This document shows, one piece after another, positions 10,701-22,029 of a DNA stretch of 64,000 nucleotides; positions within the stretch are counted from its first letter, which is position 1, and every line of letters starts with the position of its first letter. This stretch comes from Dipylidium caninum. Taxonomy: Eukaryota; Platyhelminthes; Cestoda; Cyclophyllidea; Dipylidiidae. The translations under genes and the position numbers were made by a program. The notes beneath the pieces are model-generated. The model was given only the letters and a program-made list of their open reading frames with translations. It had not been told where the DNA came from and searched no databases. The stretch covers positions 558,001 through 622,000 of the forward strand of contig QEYB01000466.1 in the NCBI GenBank assembly GCA_017562135.1, given 5' to 3'.

Positions 10701-13220
10701 GTGGCATTTAATAAAGGCCTCCTTAAACCCTGTGATATCACCGCCTGTTTACCTTATCCCCTGCATATTTCCTCTGGAATAGCTCTGTTTCAGTAATTTC
10801 TTCTTGGCTTTCTTCTATTTATCTCCCAGGTAACGTTTATTTGCACATTGGGTGCACATAATTTATCTTCATTCCCTCATCTGATGACGTATATTCTGTC
10901 TTCTTGATATGTGTAGATTATTTACGCGGAATTGGATGAGAGCCAACCGGGGGAGGTCTCAATCTACCTCACCTTTAGACGCCACTCCCCGTCCACCCAC
11001 GTTTACGCATTTGACGGGGTGTCAGAGGCCTCGATAGACTTGGCCGGAGATGGCGATAAGTTGACCTCCAGCTTCCCAGCGGCAGTCCCATTGCCTCGAC
11101 GTCAGACCAATAACAGTAACGTCTCCGAAGTCGTCCCTAATGCGCTGGCCGCAAGTACACCGATCTCCCATCTGACAGCGTCAGATTCAGGTACTCTCAA
11201 ACTGCCGCATTTTACTTTAATATCAAATTCTCCTCACTCTTTTTCTCGTTAGAATTTTCAGAAATAATCCTTGAGTTAGTGCGATTAGTGCTTCGAAATA
11301 TTTTTTGCACCGATAAAAATATGTTTATTGACAATATTTTGCCACACTCTCCTTGTTCCCGAGTGTATCTACTTGACGGTAATTATGTTTTAAAATTCCA
11401 TAAATAACTTCTCTCCACTGAAAATACAAATTTTCCTCTACTAATTTCGTATATCTCACTTATATGCTTAACTTGAGATTATTGTTATTTGTCTTTCAAT
11501 TTACATATTTTACTATTAGACAGTAAACCCTCCAAGACGGTAACCTTTTCATCACTGAATCCAACATTCCGCTCTTCGTCACCAAATCCACAGCCAAATG
11601 CTGAACTAGGCCATCAGCGATTGACTAACTTGCGGGTAAGTTATGGGCTTTTCATTCATTCTTTCACTTTCTGCTCTCTACACTTTAACCCACTTTATCT
11701 CTTTTCCACTAGGAGCTAGATGACTTGTTAATCCAGCAACTCAGACCAAACCACAAAGCTGACATCCATGTTGTGGAACGCTTGCTTAAAGAGGTGAGAA
11801 GTGTCACGAAGACGGACTTTTCTTCACATTACATCGTTTAATAAAAACACTCTTTTTGCACATACTCTCTTTAGGGAGCCAACCCGTTGTGCTTAGATCC
11901 CCATGGAGATCCACTCGTGATAAGAGCCGTTCGGTCTCAACAACTTGATCCTATTCTTGCGCTTGTTAAATTCGGCGCAGATATAAACGCAGTGGGCAGT
12001 AGGTACGTGAATCCCCTTGTTTTAGTCCTCGTGGTTGGAAAAGTAAATGTCACGCTTGTAGTATGATTCTCCCTAGTTGTCTTAGCTGCAGACACGTAGC
12101 CCTGATCTCCCAACGAATATTCCCCCCCTAAGGCCTAAACGAGCGTATGAATTCGAACAAATAAATTCGGATTCTGTGAAGTAGATTTAAGTCCTTTATC
12201 TATTTTTTGAAAATACGTCTTGTTGGCGTTCTGTAATCCCAGGATATTTTCATTTGAAAGCACTCAGTATAAAAAGGAGTGATTGATCGGTGTAGACGAT
12301 TCCATAGTAATCTGTTCCTTGTCTTCCGACTGAAAGCTCTATCACTTTTTGTCTTTTTCTAAAGAGACGGAAATACAGCTCTTCATGAGGCCGTACTTCT
12401 GGGAACACGATCCGAGGAGTTTGTCAAACTACTTCTTAGGTGAGTCATTTCTTCCTCGCTCTGCGAATACCTTATGGGCGTGGCCCTCATGTCTAAATGG
12501 GCAATTCTTTCATACCATTGAAGACTTGGTGTCATATCCACCTCTCCATTGCCTATTGACCGCCTATAAGACCAGTTATATTCGTCAGTCTCAAGGTTTC
12601 CGGGATGCTAATGATTTAGTGTATGCACTTTCAATTATTTTCCAATCCTCATCCCTCCGTGGTGCATAGGATAGTGTGATCATTTTCCCCCTTTTAATGC
12701 AGTTATCTTGCATCGCACTTGAGTCTCCTGGTCATTCATCAGTTCATTTCTGTTATCACTTAAATTTGCTACCGGCATCACGCGTTAGATAGGCCCCGAT
12801 TTTCTGAGCCCGTACCCACATATCACAAAAGTGTGGCATCATTAAACTGCCCCCGATACCCTTTTTCCACGAGTGACTTCGGTTTCTTCTAATGGTCGGA
12901 AAGTAGGCGAAATATGCTTTAAGATTAGGCGCTTCCAACCCGGAGTTTCTCCACAAATGCTATCCAATGCACCAGTTTACCAAAGCTTCGTTTCGTATGT
13001 ACGTCCCCCCAAAGAACGTAAGCAGGACAACTTAGACTGAATTACATGTTAACTAATTCTAGTACCCACTTTTTTGCCTAGACTCGGTGGGAATGTCAAG
13101 TGGAGAAATGCACAGGGTCTAACGCCTTACGATTTGGCTATTCATGCTAATTCACTCTCTGTCGCAGAAATCATCGCAACCAGCGAAGCCAATTTGAGGA
13201 CGACTGATTCGAAAGTCTGA
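4742..13220 (+). CDS. DZANK1: DZANK1: double zinc ribbon and ankyrin repeat protein
   Basis: Multi-exon gene. Supported exons: 4742-5010, 5121-5265, 5370-5481, 7938-8154, 8228-8669, 9756-9959, 10574-10677, 10917-11190, 11520-11635, 11713-11793, 11875-12002, 12365-12439 and 13082-13220, with matching phases from 7938 to the TGA at 13218. Likely linker exons are 6621-6658, 7496-7564 and 7648-7704; the junction into 7938 is unresolved. Exon 1 encodes a chitobiase-like fold with YFTIDGSRPD, matching YTLDGSKP in vertebrate DZANK1. The 7938-8669 exons carry paired CxxC zinc ribbons. Conserved blocks ATQTLGLF, PISPGKG and IGEPRMGK follow, then ankyrin units (GNTALHEAVLLG and GLTPYDLA). Vertebrate DZANK1 is linked to cilia and dynein cargo transport; flatworm sensory cilia and flame cells would be the expected setting. 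Introns at 5266 and 10678 appear to use GC donors. The 73-nt intron 8155-8227 is typical of tapeworms. Confidence 0.88.
10404..10445 (+). other. Candidate 42-nt cassette exon in DZANK1
   Basis: Inside the intron 9960-10573 is a block with a good acceptor (TGTGCCACAG) and donor (G then GTGCGT). It has a length divisible by three, starts and ends in the same phase as the flanking exons (phase 1) and has no stop in that frame. It would insert 14 residues beginning DLVNQIL between two conserved blocks that are adjacent in the human protein. It may be alternative or simply chance. Confidence 0.35.
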
Positions 13221-13737
13221 TGCACACCTCACCTTTACACGTGCACACCCTTAATTTGTTCCAACGCTGCTTATTCCTTCACATGCGCACACTTCATGAG
13301 AAATGTGAACCAATTTTCACTGAAAGAAATTAACCAATCACAGGTCTTCTTGATGAATCAGTGTCGCATCCTCAGTTCCCAGTCGCGGAGTCGGGCAATA
13401 GTAATTAGTCGATGTCATTCCTCATCAATTATTCTAATATAGGGTTAAGGGCCGTCATAAAATTATCAAGTTGAAATCACAAGTGAGGTGAACGCATGCC
13501 CAGTGTCTATAAATAAGTTATCAACAACCAAGGTAGCTACAGATTAAACAACGCTTTTACAAATAAAGGTTCTGCAGAACACTCGGTTGACATTAATTTT
13601 GTTAATAAAGGCTGTACTCAAGGTAGACCGGGGTAAGGTTCGTATTTTACATCGTAGACTTCGTAAATATGACTGTCGTGCTCGGGCTACGTAACTCCAA
13701 GACCACCATCAAATGAGCGAGGAAGTTGCAAGTCCAG

Positions 13738-14316
13738 TCAGTTAAGACTCTGATCTTCGAAGAAACTCTGTGGGGTCTCCTCCTGAATGACGGAATTAAT
13801 GAAAAGAAAACAATCAACCTCTTGAAGAACGTCCTGGGCGTCAATAGCTGCCATTATACTTCTATAGCCTGTTTCTTGAACTTCACCTGCGAAAAGGTAC
13901 TCATCGAGGACGAAGTAGGCTTTCTCAAAATGGAAAATTATATCGAGTTCGCACACCTAAGTGATGGAACAGTGAAGTGAGAGAAGCGTACATTCCCGAA
14001 GTACTTGTCAAGTATTTCTACATAGCGGTGAATGATTTCCAAAGTAAGCAATTCGTTGTCCTCCGGTTCGATTGCACAAAGGAAGTAGAGACTGGCATAT
14101 CTGATGCAAAATCATGTGGCCAACACAAGTGTACCTGCGATAAACTAATTTCATGTCCCTCCACTCAAGAAATGAGGACATCTTTGGTTTACGAGCAAGT
14201 ACTAGCGCCATAACTTCTCGTAGAATGGATTTCTTCTCTTTTTCGGTGTGAGAAATGAACCATTTCTGAAGCCTGACTTTGCCTTGACGGCTAAAAAGAG
14301 CTAGGAAATGAATCAT
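13738..14316 (-). CDS. AP1S2: AP-1 clathrin adaptor complex sigma subunit
   Basis: Four exons on the minus strand: 14316-14135, 14100-13992, 13956-13819 and 13782-13738. Spliced length is 157 residues, the same as human AP1S2. Diagnostic sigma-adaptin motifs are [13 protein letters not shown] near the N-terminus, [36 protein letters not shown] and [19 protein letters not shown]. The tail [11 protein letters not shown] aligns with the AETPRSVLEE end of AP-1 sigma, which favours AP-1 over AP-2. Role: small subunit of the trans-Golgi/endosomal AP-1 complex that sorts clathrin cargo. The three introns are 34, 35 and 36 nt long; the last lacks an in-frame stop. A T-run ending in GCAG lies a few nucleotides before the ATG, a possible trans-splice or 5'-UTR acceptor. 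The 1/2/3 paralogue label is arbitrary in a flatworm. Confidence 0.92.
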
Positions 14317-14893
14317 TCTGCTGCAAAAAAAATAAAATAGTGTTTGGAGCAACCTACAAGGTCGGGTATTCAACCGGAACGGAACACCTTTAAGACCCGC
14401 AGGCACACACAAAAGGCCGAGCGTTTTCAAAATCGTAGGTAACCAGAGAAGCTTTAAACAAGATAAAAATTAAAAATTAAATACTTTGTCATTGACGGAA
14501 TTTCCAGAAGCGGCGTTTTTACAGATTTTTAGCCAAAGAGCGACTAAGTATCATGGCATTGAAGTCAGCATAACAAAGTTCAAGAATTAGCCCAACAGTT
14601 AGAGTTTCGACCCGGTATTCTGTCCTTTTTCCAAACGCGTTTTTTTCATTGAATTTTGACTTGTCAAATAATTTTACCAAGTGTTAATTCGATGCCAATT
14701 ATTTTAGCCAAAAGGGAGGAACGCGAAACACAATTACGGAGGCCGCATACAAATTAACGTCTGTTAGAGGCATTGAAACCAAAAGTGCATTTACAGGCCC
14801 GTGCACCAGTTCCCTTGTAGTAAATAGCTTTCCTTCCGTGGTTTGTATGCGCACCGGTCTGCGCCGCCGGTTTCGTCTCCTCGTCAGGCGTGG
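14317..14893. promoter_or_regulatory. Shared upstream region of AP1S (-) and LLPH (+)
   Basis: About 577 nt separate the two divergently transcribed start codons. The region probably contains both promoters. An acceptor-like CTCCTCGTCAG ends at 14887, six nucleotides before the LLPH ATG. No TATA box or other specific element can be named with confidence. Confidence 0.4.
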
Positions 14894-15262
14894 ATGTCTA
14901 AGAGCAAGCGTAGTAAGATAAAGAGGAAGTTCAGGGCGCAGAAGCGTAGCAAACTTAGACCAAAGGCTGTAGCCCTCCTCAAGAAGATCATAAACCTTCC
15001 CCCGGGAGGAACCGGTTTGCCTTATGTTGATGCATCCAAAACCGAGATAATTGAAGTGGTGAAGAAACCGGAAGGTAACTATTTCTCTGAATTTAATTAC
15101 CACCATTTTAAAGTTGTGGAAGCGAGTACTAAAAAGAACCAGCCTCCTTTGACGAATGAACACGGCAATTATCCCATTTGGATGAATAAAAAGGAAATGC
15201 GCAGACATATTGTTCAGCGAAAAAGAATTCTTCGTAAGAAAAGAAAACTCAATAAGAAATAA
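14894..15262 (+). CDS. LLPH: LLPH (protein LLP homologue), nucleolar basic protein
   Basis: A 122-residue, highly basic, intronless protein. The start MSKSKRSKIKRKFRAQKR parallels human MAKSLRSKWKRKMRAEKRKK, and the C-terminal half has the family signature EHGNYPIWMN (human EHGQYPIWMN) followed by a lysine/arginine-rich tail. The ATG at 14894 is chosen because the family begins there; the frame is open further upstream, back to an in-frame acceptor at 14887. LLPH family proteins are nucleolar, tied to large ribosomal subunit assembly and, in Aplysia and mouse, to neuronal growth. A 208-residue open frame on the opposite strand (14699-15325) is a shadow of this gene. Confidence 0.9.
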   Translation: MSKSKRSKIKRKFRAQKRSKLRPKAVALLKKIINLPPGGTGLPYVDASKTEIIEVVKKPEGNYFSEFNYHHFKVVEASTKKNQPPLTNEHGNYPIWMNKKEMRRHIVQRKRILRKKRKLNKK

Positions 15263-16253
15263 TCGAATCACTTGCAAATGTATATAAATACCTGTATTCG
15301 CTTGCCGTTTTTTATCTTTTTTCACTGGTTAGTCGCTAGGTATAATTTACGGCTCCTTTATCGACTGTTGCGACACTGTCCTGCAGAAGGTTATTGCTTC
15401 TTAGAGTCTTAGCTACTCAAACTCGTATTTGCTCACTTGTGCATTTTTTCACATACGTGCGTTAACCCAACCCCTTTTCTTAGCATAATTCTCCCATATG
15501 CGTGTAACTCAAGTGTCTTAGTGTAATGTATCTTTATGTCACAATTTGGAAGGCTTTTCATAGCGAGTGCTGTAACCAACTTATGGGTTTTACTTGTTGA
15601 AATTTATTCACCCGGTCAGGTATCTTTTGAGATTACACTACAGTGCCTTCTCTGTTGAATTCGTTTAACCCCTTTTTGATCTGGTATTTGACAGCGTGCT
15701 TTTTTGGTGTAAGTTAGTTCCACTGTGGCCTTGGTTTAATCTAACTCTTCGCGCTTTTGAGATATCGCGCCCGCATTTTGTTGTAGTCTTCTGCATCGCG
15801 TAAAGAATGTTTATTATTAATAATGATCAGGTCGTAGAAAATGCCCTGGTGAATGTTATTGCTTTGCCTATGGGAATTTAGGTTTTTAAGGTAGTCCATT
15901 TCACAAGATGTCTGAGATATTTTAACATTTGTATTTGGAGTCCTTTACTCTCATAAAAGTTGAACTAGAAATTATTGTGGATTTTGACCTTCTCAATTTG
16001 GGGACGTACAAATCCTACTTATGAGAGAACCGCGTCCGGCTGCTAACCACGTGAAATAGGGTGGTCAGGGAGCAGTAAAATGTCTTTATCTATTATTGCG
16101 TATGATTGTTTAAAATTGGTTTCCCACTCGGCATGAGTTAGGAAGCGTGGGGTCATTCCCACTATTGTGTTTTTACTACTTCACCTAAAACCGAAGGAAC
16201 TATCTGTTTCCATATACTGACTACTTCCAGCGTAAAGATATTTTATGCTGGTT

Positions 16254-16285
16254 GGCGGCATACCGTCATGGCGGCATACCGTCAT
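16254..16285. repeat. Perfect tandem duplication, 2 x 16 nt
   Basis: Two exact adjacent copies of GGCGGCATACCGTCAT. The sequence is GC-rich compared with its AT-rich surroundings. No function is implied. Confidence 0.9.
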
Positions 16286-16400
16286 GTTGTGTTTTACATT
16301 CACTATTAATGGGGTGAAATCTCCTCTCATGGTCTGTCTGACCGCATTTCCATGCTTAACTTGAGATATTAAACAAGATCATATCAAACTGCGAAATTTC

Positions 16401-16457
16401 GTAACCAATAGAATTGCTGCGTCCCAAGTATGCCATTTCTTCTATTGGTTACTTGGG
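16401..16457. repeat. Overlapping inverted repeats (two alternative hairpins)
   Basis: Arms of 13 nt (16401-16413 and 16440-16452, GTAACCAATAGAA and its reverse complement) could form one stem. A second pair of 8 nt (16423-16430 and 16450-16457, CCCAAGTA and its reverse complement) shares part of the right arm, so the two stems would be mutually exclusive in RNA or single-stranded DNA. Confidence 0.7.
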
Positions 16458-17192
16458 AAATTGCAAGAGTTTGGGATGAAGGCGTTCGTGTGTCACGGAC
16501 GAAGTGTGGCAGCGTTAAGCCCCGTGAAGGACACGTTACTTAGGCAGGCGGAGTGCATCAAATTCTTAGTACACAAGTTGGGGAAGGGGGGGGAGCAATG
16601 TTGTAATTCTGTTCTTTTTACATCTGCATGGGGTTCAACGTAACCGTATTGAATGAAAGGGCACAGTTAACCTGGTGTCTTCAGTAATGGCATCAGACGG
16701 GTTTCTCTCCTTGTTAACAAAAATGAGCCTGCCCTAGGTCTGATATCAGAAGTGTACAACAAGGGGATTGTCTACGCTTTGGAATCGTCGACGGCGCGGG
16801 AAGGCGAATATTGTTTTACATGGTCCTACAATGTGGCGATAGATAGGCCCTCATTGCCTTATGACTTTCTCCTTACCCCCTATTCTGTTGACCAAATGTC
16901 TGGGGAGGAAAATAAGGTCTGACAATTCGTACGAAATGCATATTTGCGCTGGTGCCAGCTTTTTCATTATTGGGAAAGCAGCGAACCAATAGTCAGCCGA
17001 AGGCTGAAGAGCCAATCAAATTAATCGGCCATGTGGAATCCTTCGAGGTTGGCCACGGAGATGGTGCAAACGAAATTTAAAAAAGCGTTACAGATCACGC
17101 GTCTACGAGCACTGATACACTTCGTTCATTTGCGCACTGTCGCTTTACCTTTGTCGTTACTTCACTCGCTCCCCTTCGACTTAAATTAGGCT

Positions 17193-20100
17193 ATGTCGGG
17201 ATCGAAGGAAGGTGACACGGTCGCCGCTAACCCCCAAGCGACTGCGGCAGTGAACCTTGGATATAGCCGAAGCACTGTAATTCGTGATAGCGCGGTCACG
17301 TCGGAGGAAAATGTTTGCGGATCTGGTGTAACTCTTGAATCTAACAATGTTGATTCGACTTTGTAATCAGAATCCGAGATTGTTAATTGTAATAGCAGAG
17401 TAGAAATCTTCCTTGACATTTATCATATTGTCTATATGACTCATTTCTTGTTGCGCAAACTGTGAATGGTTGAATTCTTTTTCTTCAACGTAATTTAGGA
17501 TCTGGAAGAGGTATCGGTTGACAACCTGAGCAGCCGAAATACTTCAGAGCAAACCAATTTCACCTACGCTGCCGGCTTAATACTCTCCTGTCTGGGATGT
17601 GTACTAGGCACTGGGAATATTTGGCGATTTCCACGGATTATTGCCGTCGCTAGTTCCGAATCAGGTATAACAGCGTTTACACTTAATGTGGATTTGATCG
17701 ATATCACAGTTTTCGAATCACTTTCCTCGAAATGTGTTTGCAGGTAGCCTCACCTTCATACTGGCATGGGTCTTCTTCCTCTTCACTTGGTCCATCCCGC
17801 TCATCTTGACCGAGTATACTGTCGGCAGGTTCACTCGTGGATCACCGGTCGTGGCATTCTACAAATTCCTTGGCGATAAGTTTATCTGGGTTGGGACTTG
17901 GGTCACCGCAATTGCCTTCCTCATCAGGTCTGTTTCCGCCTCAACTCCGAAGCCCCAGAGGGGAACGATTTCTCGCAGTTAAACTCTCTATACGGTCCTA
18001 CTTCCCCACTGAATGAATAACCGATACACTTGACTAATTTGATAGATTTGCCCATCCACCTTCGGTGTTCGGAGAGCTTCTCAGAAACTACGACATTGAC
18101 ACGTCAAGAGTTTAGGCAGTTTGTCAAATTGCAGATATGATTGGCTTTGATGTCACTCGTGTAATCAATTATTCTCTGACTGACTGAGGAAAATGTCCGC
18201 ATCTGACTATCACCTTTTAGCGCTTACTTCTCTGTCATCGTGGGCTGGTGCTTTTACTACTTCTACGTGTCATGCGCTTGGTCCAACCTCCCACCCACCG
18301 AGCCGGAGAGTCGAGCCATATTCGAGCACTTCACTGTACGTCAAGGCGCCATCCTACCTCTCGCCTTCTTGTAACCTATTCCCCATCTCCTCGATAACGC
18401 ATTTTTTCCTCCTCTGTGTGTGTGTGGATCTCCTTTCAGCAAACCTACTGGCCTCTCTTCAATCACACCCTCTGTCTTATAATCTGCGGCATCGCGGTAT
18501 TCAAGGGGGTGAGGGGAATTGAAATCGCCAATGGCCTCCTTGTGCCAATTCAACTTCTCATTATTGTTGCCGTCTTCTACTGGTCGCTCTCTCGTGAGTA
18601 CGCCGACGTGGGGATCAAATTTATGTTTACCGCTGATTGGGGTATGCAAATCACAGTGATCAGGCTACAAAAGTGTTTATTGAATATACACTTTAAGCAA
18701 TTGTCTCTCCTCCTTCTCCGACTACAGGAACATTGACTGATCCGAAGTTGTACGTCGAGGCTGCCTGTCAAAATGCCTTTGATACTGCCGCTGGAATGGG
18801 TCTGTTCTCAGCCTATGCTGCCTACTTCACCCGAAAAACTGGAGCTGTTCGATATGGTGTCATCTTGCCTGTGATTAACAATCTAGTGAGGTATTGTCTA
18901 GCCCCATTTTACCGCGATATTATCTTTTAGAGGCTCAATTTGAATCACTGAGAGGCCACTGTTTGTGTGTGTGTACGGCTTTAGCCTAACCTGTGGACTC
19001 ACCATTTTCGCCACGGTATTCTCAACCCTGATTCAGACGTCGCCAACCCTCACAACTCCGCAAATTGTCGCCATAATGAAGGAGAGTGGACCCGGCAGTA
19101 CGGGTCTAACATTTACCTGGTAAGCGTGAGCATATTAATGATACGACCTGTGTCACATATGTGTGACGCACGGGGGTTCCCTACCGTACACATGGTTAGA
19201 TTAATCTGACGGGAAGACAACCTGTATATCGTTATGCGATAGTGAAAACGGCGGTAGGTTGGGTTTTCAGTGCCTCGTTTAGGGCAAACATCAGCCTCCC
19301 TCAGGTAGGCGTTGCATGAGATCCCCCCTCACCTGATTGGCTTGTTGTCGGGCCCCCCGACTTCGTCGTGTTATTCCTCCCACTTCTGTGAGGCTGAAGA
19401 AAAAAAACACGCCTTCCCCAACCGACAAGAGGCGATCGTCTGGTAAGACACTGTAGCATAAGAAGTCACTGAGAAAGTCTATCGGGGAACCAACCAATAG
19501 CATAAATGGATTGCATCTCCCTCCTCTTTTCCTCCCTTTCCTTTGCCTTGAACTGAAGGCGTTCAAGACGTGTACCCCGCAATACTCAAGGCGAACTTCT
19601 AACATTCCTACTAGGATCCCCGTTCTCATGTCCAAACTGGGAATTATCGGAAGAATTCTCTGTGGACTCTTTTTTCTCTGCTTGTCCTTCGCTGGTGTCA
19701 GTTCAATGATTGCCTACATTGAGCTAACAGCACGGACTATTCAGGACTTCGGTGGTACAGAGCACTCCCTCCTGCCCTCCTCTCTATGTAGCCAATAAGA
19801 AAGTTCCCCTTTCTTTTTCTTCCAGTAAAGCGACTTTGGGCCACAGTCACCTCCCTGATTGTGACATTTTTGGTTGGTGTACCTTCGGCTATCAGCATTA
19901 ACATATTGTCTAATCAAGTAAGTCATCGCGTGTCACCTTTTCCTTCCGTCTCTCTTTCTCTGTCTCGTCACCCTTTCGACGACCCTTAAGTATAGCGACT
20001 GAGCGTGGGTCGAAAAGAGCAACCTAAATCCCCCTCATCTCCTCCTCTTTAGGACTTTGTGTGGGGTTTCGCCCTCATACTGTCAGGTCTGTGCTACTGC

Positions 20101-22029
20101 GGTCTCGTGGTTCGGTACAACCCTGTCAGGTACCTTCGTGTCATTGTCAACGACTTCGCCATTAACGACTGCCATCTGCCCTTCATCTGGACAATCGTAA
20201 TTGCGTAAGCCGTGTGATGCTAAGTGATACTCCTCCACCCCCATCGGGGATGTCGTTTAAGTGAGAAATTTGATTTTCAGCGGATTAGTTCCTCTCCAAG
20301 GCCTCGGACTTATCGGATGGTGGGCCTATCAAAACATCGCCTTCACCAAGTGGTACGAAATACACGCCGAGTCCCTGGCCATCACCTTTCTTGAGGTGAG
20401 TGTTCCTTGAGATAAGACAGATAGCTTCATTCTTTCGTTGTCCAAATATTTTCCTTTCGCAGACCGCGTATAAGCGCAGATGTTGCTATTGTGGGTTCCT
20501 TGTAGATCTCTCACCAACACTGCGACGTCTATAAGGTTGGAAACTATGAAATGGGCAGCTTTAGTTGGTCACCGTTCAGTTGCGACTGGCAGAGATGCTA
20601 TTGTAATGTTCGCTATATATATTCACCTATAAATCTTAAAAGTGTTCGTTTTACCCATTTCGTATTGCATTTCCATTTTATTTTTCTCCGAAACCACATA
20701 GAAACAAAATACGAGTTCAAATTGAATCACAGAGTAGCTCAACAAGCTTCGGGAAGCATTAATGAGCCATCTGTAAATGGTTTAACTGATGAAAAAGTTT
20801 TTGATATTGTTTGCAAAAATTTGCTGGCAATTTGAGTATCTTCGAAGAGCCTCGGGAGAGTCCATTGTGGATTGTGGAATCCGAACCACGCACACACTAT
20901 TCGTGAATTAAGGTTTAAACTGGGAAAATAATCATCCATACGGCTCTGATGAAACATCTGCGTACAACAAATGATAAATTAAGATAAGAAACCCTACTCA
21001 TGTGTGCCGGTAGTACGAACTGCCGCAACCGCAGTTGATCGAACGACCGCAACAGCAAGTGCGAATCCTCGTTACTTCCTTCGCCGCCGTTTTAGCACCA
21101 AAGCATCACGTAAGATGAAAAACAGATTTTACACGATGATCGAGAAGATCAAGCAAATTGGTAATTAAGAATACATTTTCAGGACACGCCCCTAAGCCAA
21201 AATTCAATCAAAAGAGCATTACGGCCAGCACATGGTGCACCGTTCAAGAAGCGATCTTCCAACATCCCTTCCTACAACCGCCAAGCGCAAAAGTAAAAGC
21301 CGCGGAGTCTCATCGCCGTGCACGAAACTGATCTCAAGGACGAGAAATTTTTAAAGGAATTGCAGCCAGCATTGGTCGAGTGGCGCGGCACAATTTCGAT
21401 GCATGATAATGCCCGATAACAAACATGAAATTTCAATTTTGTGTTGACAGAATCAAATAACTACTGCACAATATGTGAAATTTTATTAAATTATTAATAT
21501 TCACTCGGTAGCTCTCGGCCAATTATTGCAATGAACTCATTTATAAATAAAATTTGCGAGAAATGAGATACGACATTAGAATTTACAAGTTTCTTATGTT
21601 ATCTACTAAACAAAAGCCATTACCCAAACATGGAATTGTTTGTTAACACGCCACATGCAAATTACTTCAATAATGCATATATGACTAGCGCAACCGTTAA
21701 CAGAAATTTGTAGCTGCTCATGGAAGCTATTCCGATTGAACATACTAACAAATGCAAAAACATGCGTTCTTTGTATTCTACTTATACGCGACGTCTGTTC
21801 CATGGTTTCTAACCTATTATCGAAAACGTCTCACTTTCAGTGGGCTGTTCTCGCTGTTCTGTTGGGCGGTTTCAACGTCGTTGTCAACACCTCAAAAGTG
21901 TCATTGTTGAAGGCCTCCGCTAGCATTGGTTACGATCCACACTACCTCGAGGCCATTCCTCCGCCTGCCCAGTGCCGGACAACCCTCGAGATACCGGTAT
22001 ACTCTCAAGACTACATCGGCCCCGATTAG
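17193..22029 (+). CDS. SLC6/NSS-family sodium symporter, paralogue A
   Basis: Twelve exons: 17193-17327, 17499-17664, 17744-17927, 18221-18335, 18440-18641, 18728-18890, 18985-19119, 19615-19754, 19826-19917, 20053-20204, 20281-20395 and 21841-22029. They encode 595 residues with about 12 hydrophobic segments. TM1 has the NSS signature GTGNIWRFP, with N85 matching the LeuT sodium-1 ligand N27. TM6 reads QNAFDTAAGMG and TM7 NNLVS, where N318 matches LeuT N286 and S322 the chloride-site serine of animal SLC6 proteins. TM8 has AGVSS. The motif order (WSIPLILTEYTVGRF; long TM6 preceded by a WG-TLTDPKLYVEA block) resembles bacterial YocR/YhdH-like members more than classical animal SLC6 carriers. 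A glycine at the LeuT G24 position favours amino acid rather than monoamine substrates (inference). Internal exon lengths equal those of paralogue B. Substrate unknown. Confidence 0.88.
20829..21490 (+). repeat. Dispersed repeat, copy 1 (in last intron of paralogue A)
   Basis: The 1,445-nt last intron contains a block that is partly similar, in the same orientation, to 51778-52205. Shared stretches include AATTTGAGTATC, GATCAAGCAAA, AGCATTACGGCCA followed by CATGGT, a CTTCC-GACAACC-like segment with CAAGCG, and a tail resembling AAATAACT-CAC-TGTGAAATT. It is probably an old mobile-element copy. No open reading frame or terminal repeats are recognisable. An open frame just upstream (20701-20835) was not identified. 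Confidence 0.5.

Larger units (their letters stand above)
15263..17192. other. Intergenic region with short repeats
   Basis: About 1.9 kb between LLPH and the first transporter gene. I find no conserved coding block. The stretch holds a direct tandem repeat at 16254-16285 and a nested inverted repeat at 16401-16457, listed separately. The promoter of the transporter gene presumably lies at its right end. Confidence 0.5.

Noticed and set aside
14699..15325. 208-codon minus-strand open frame
   Set aside because: It lies opposite LLPH and mirrors its lysine/arginine-rich codons; LLPH on the plus strand is a clear family match.
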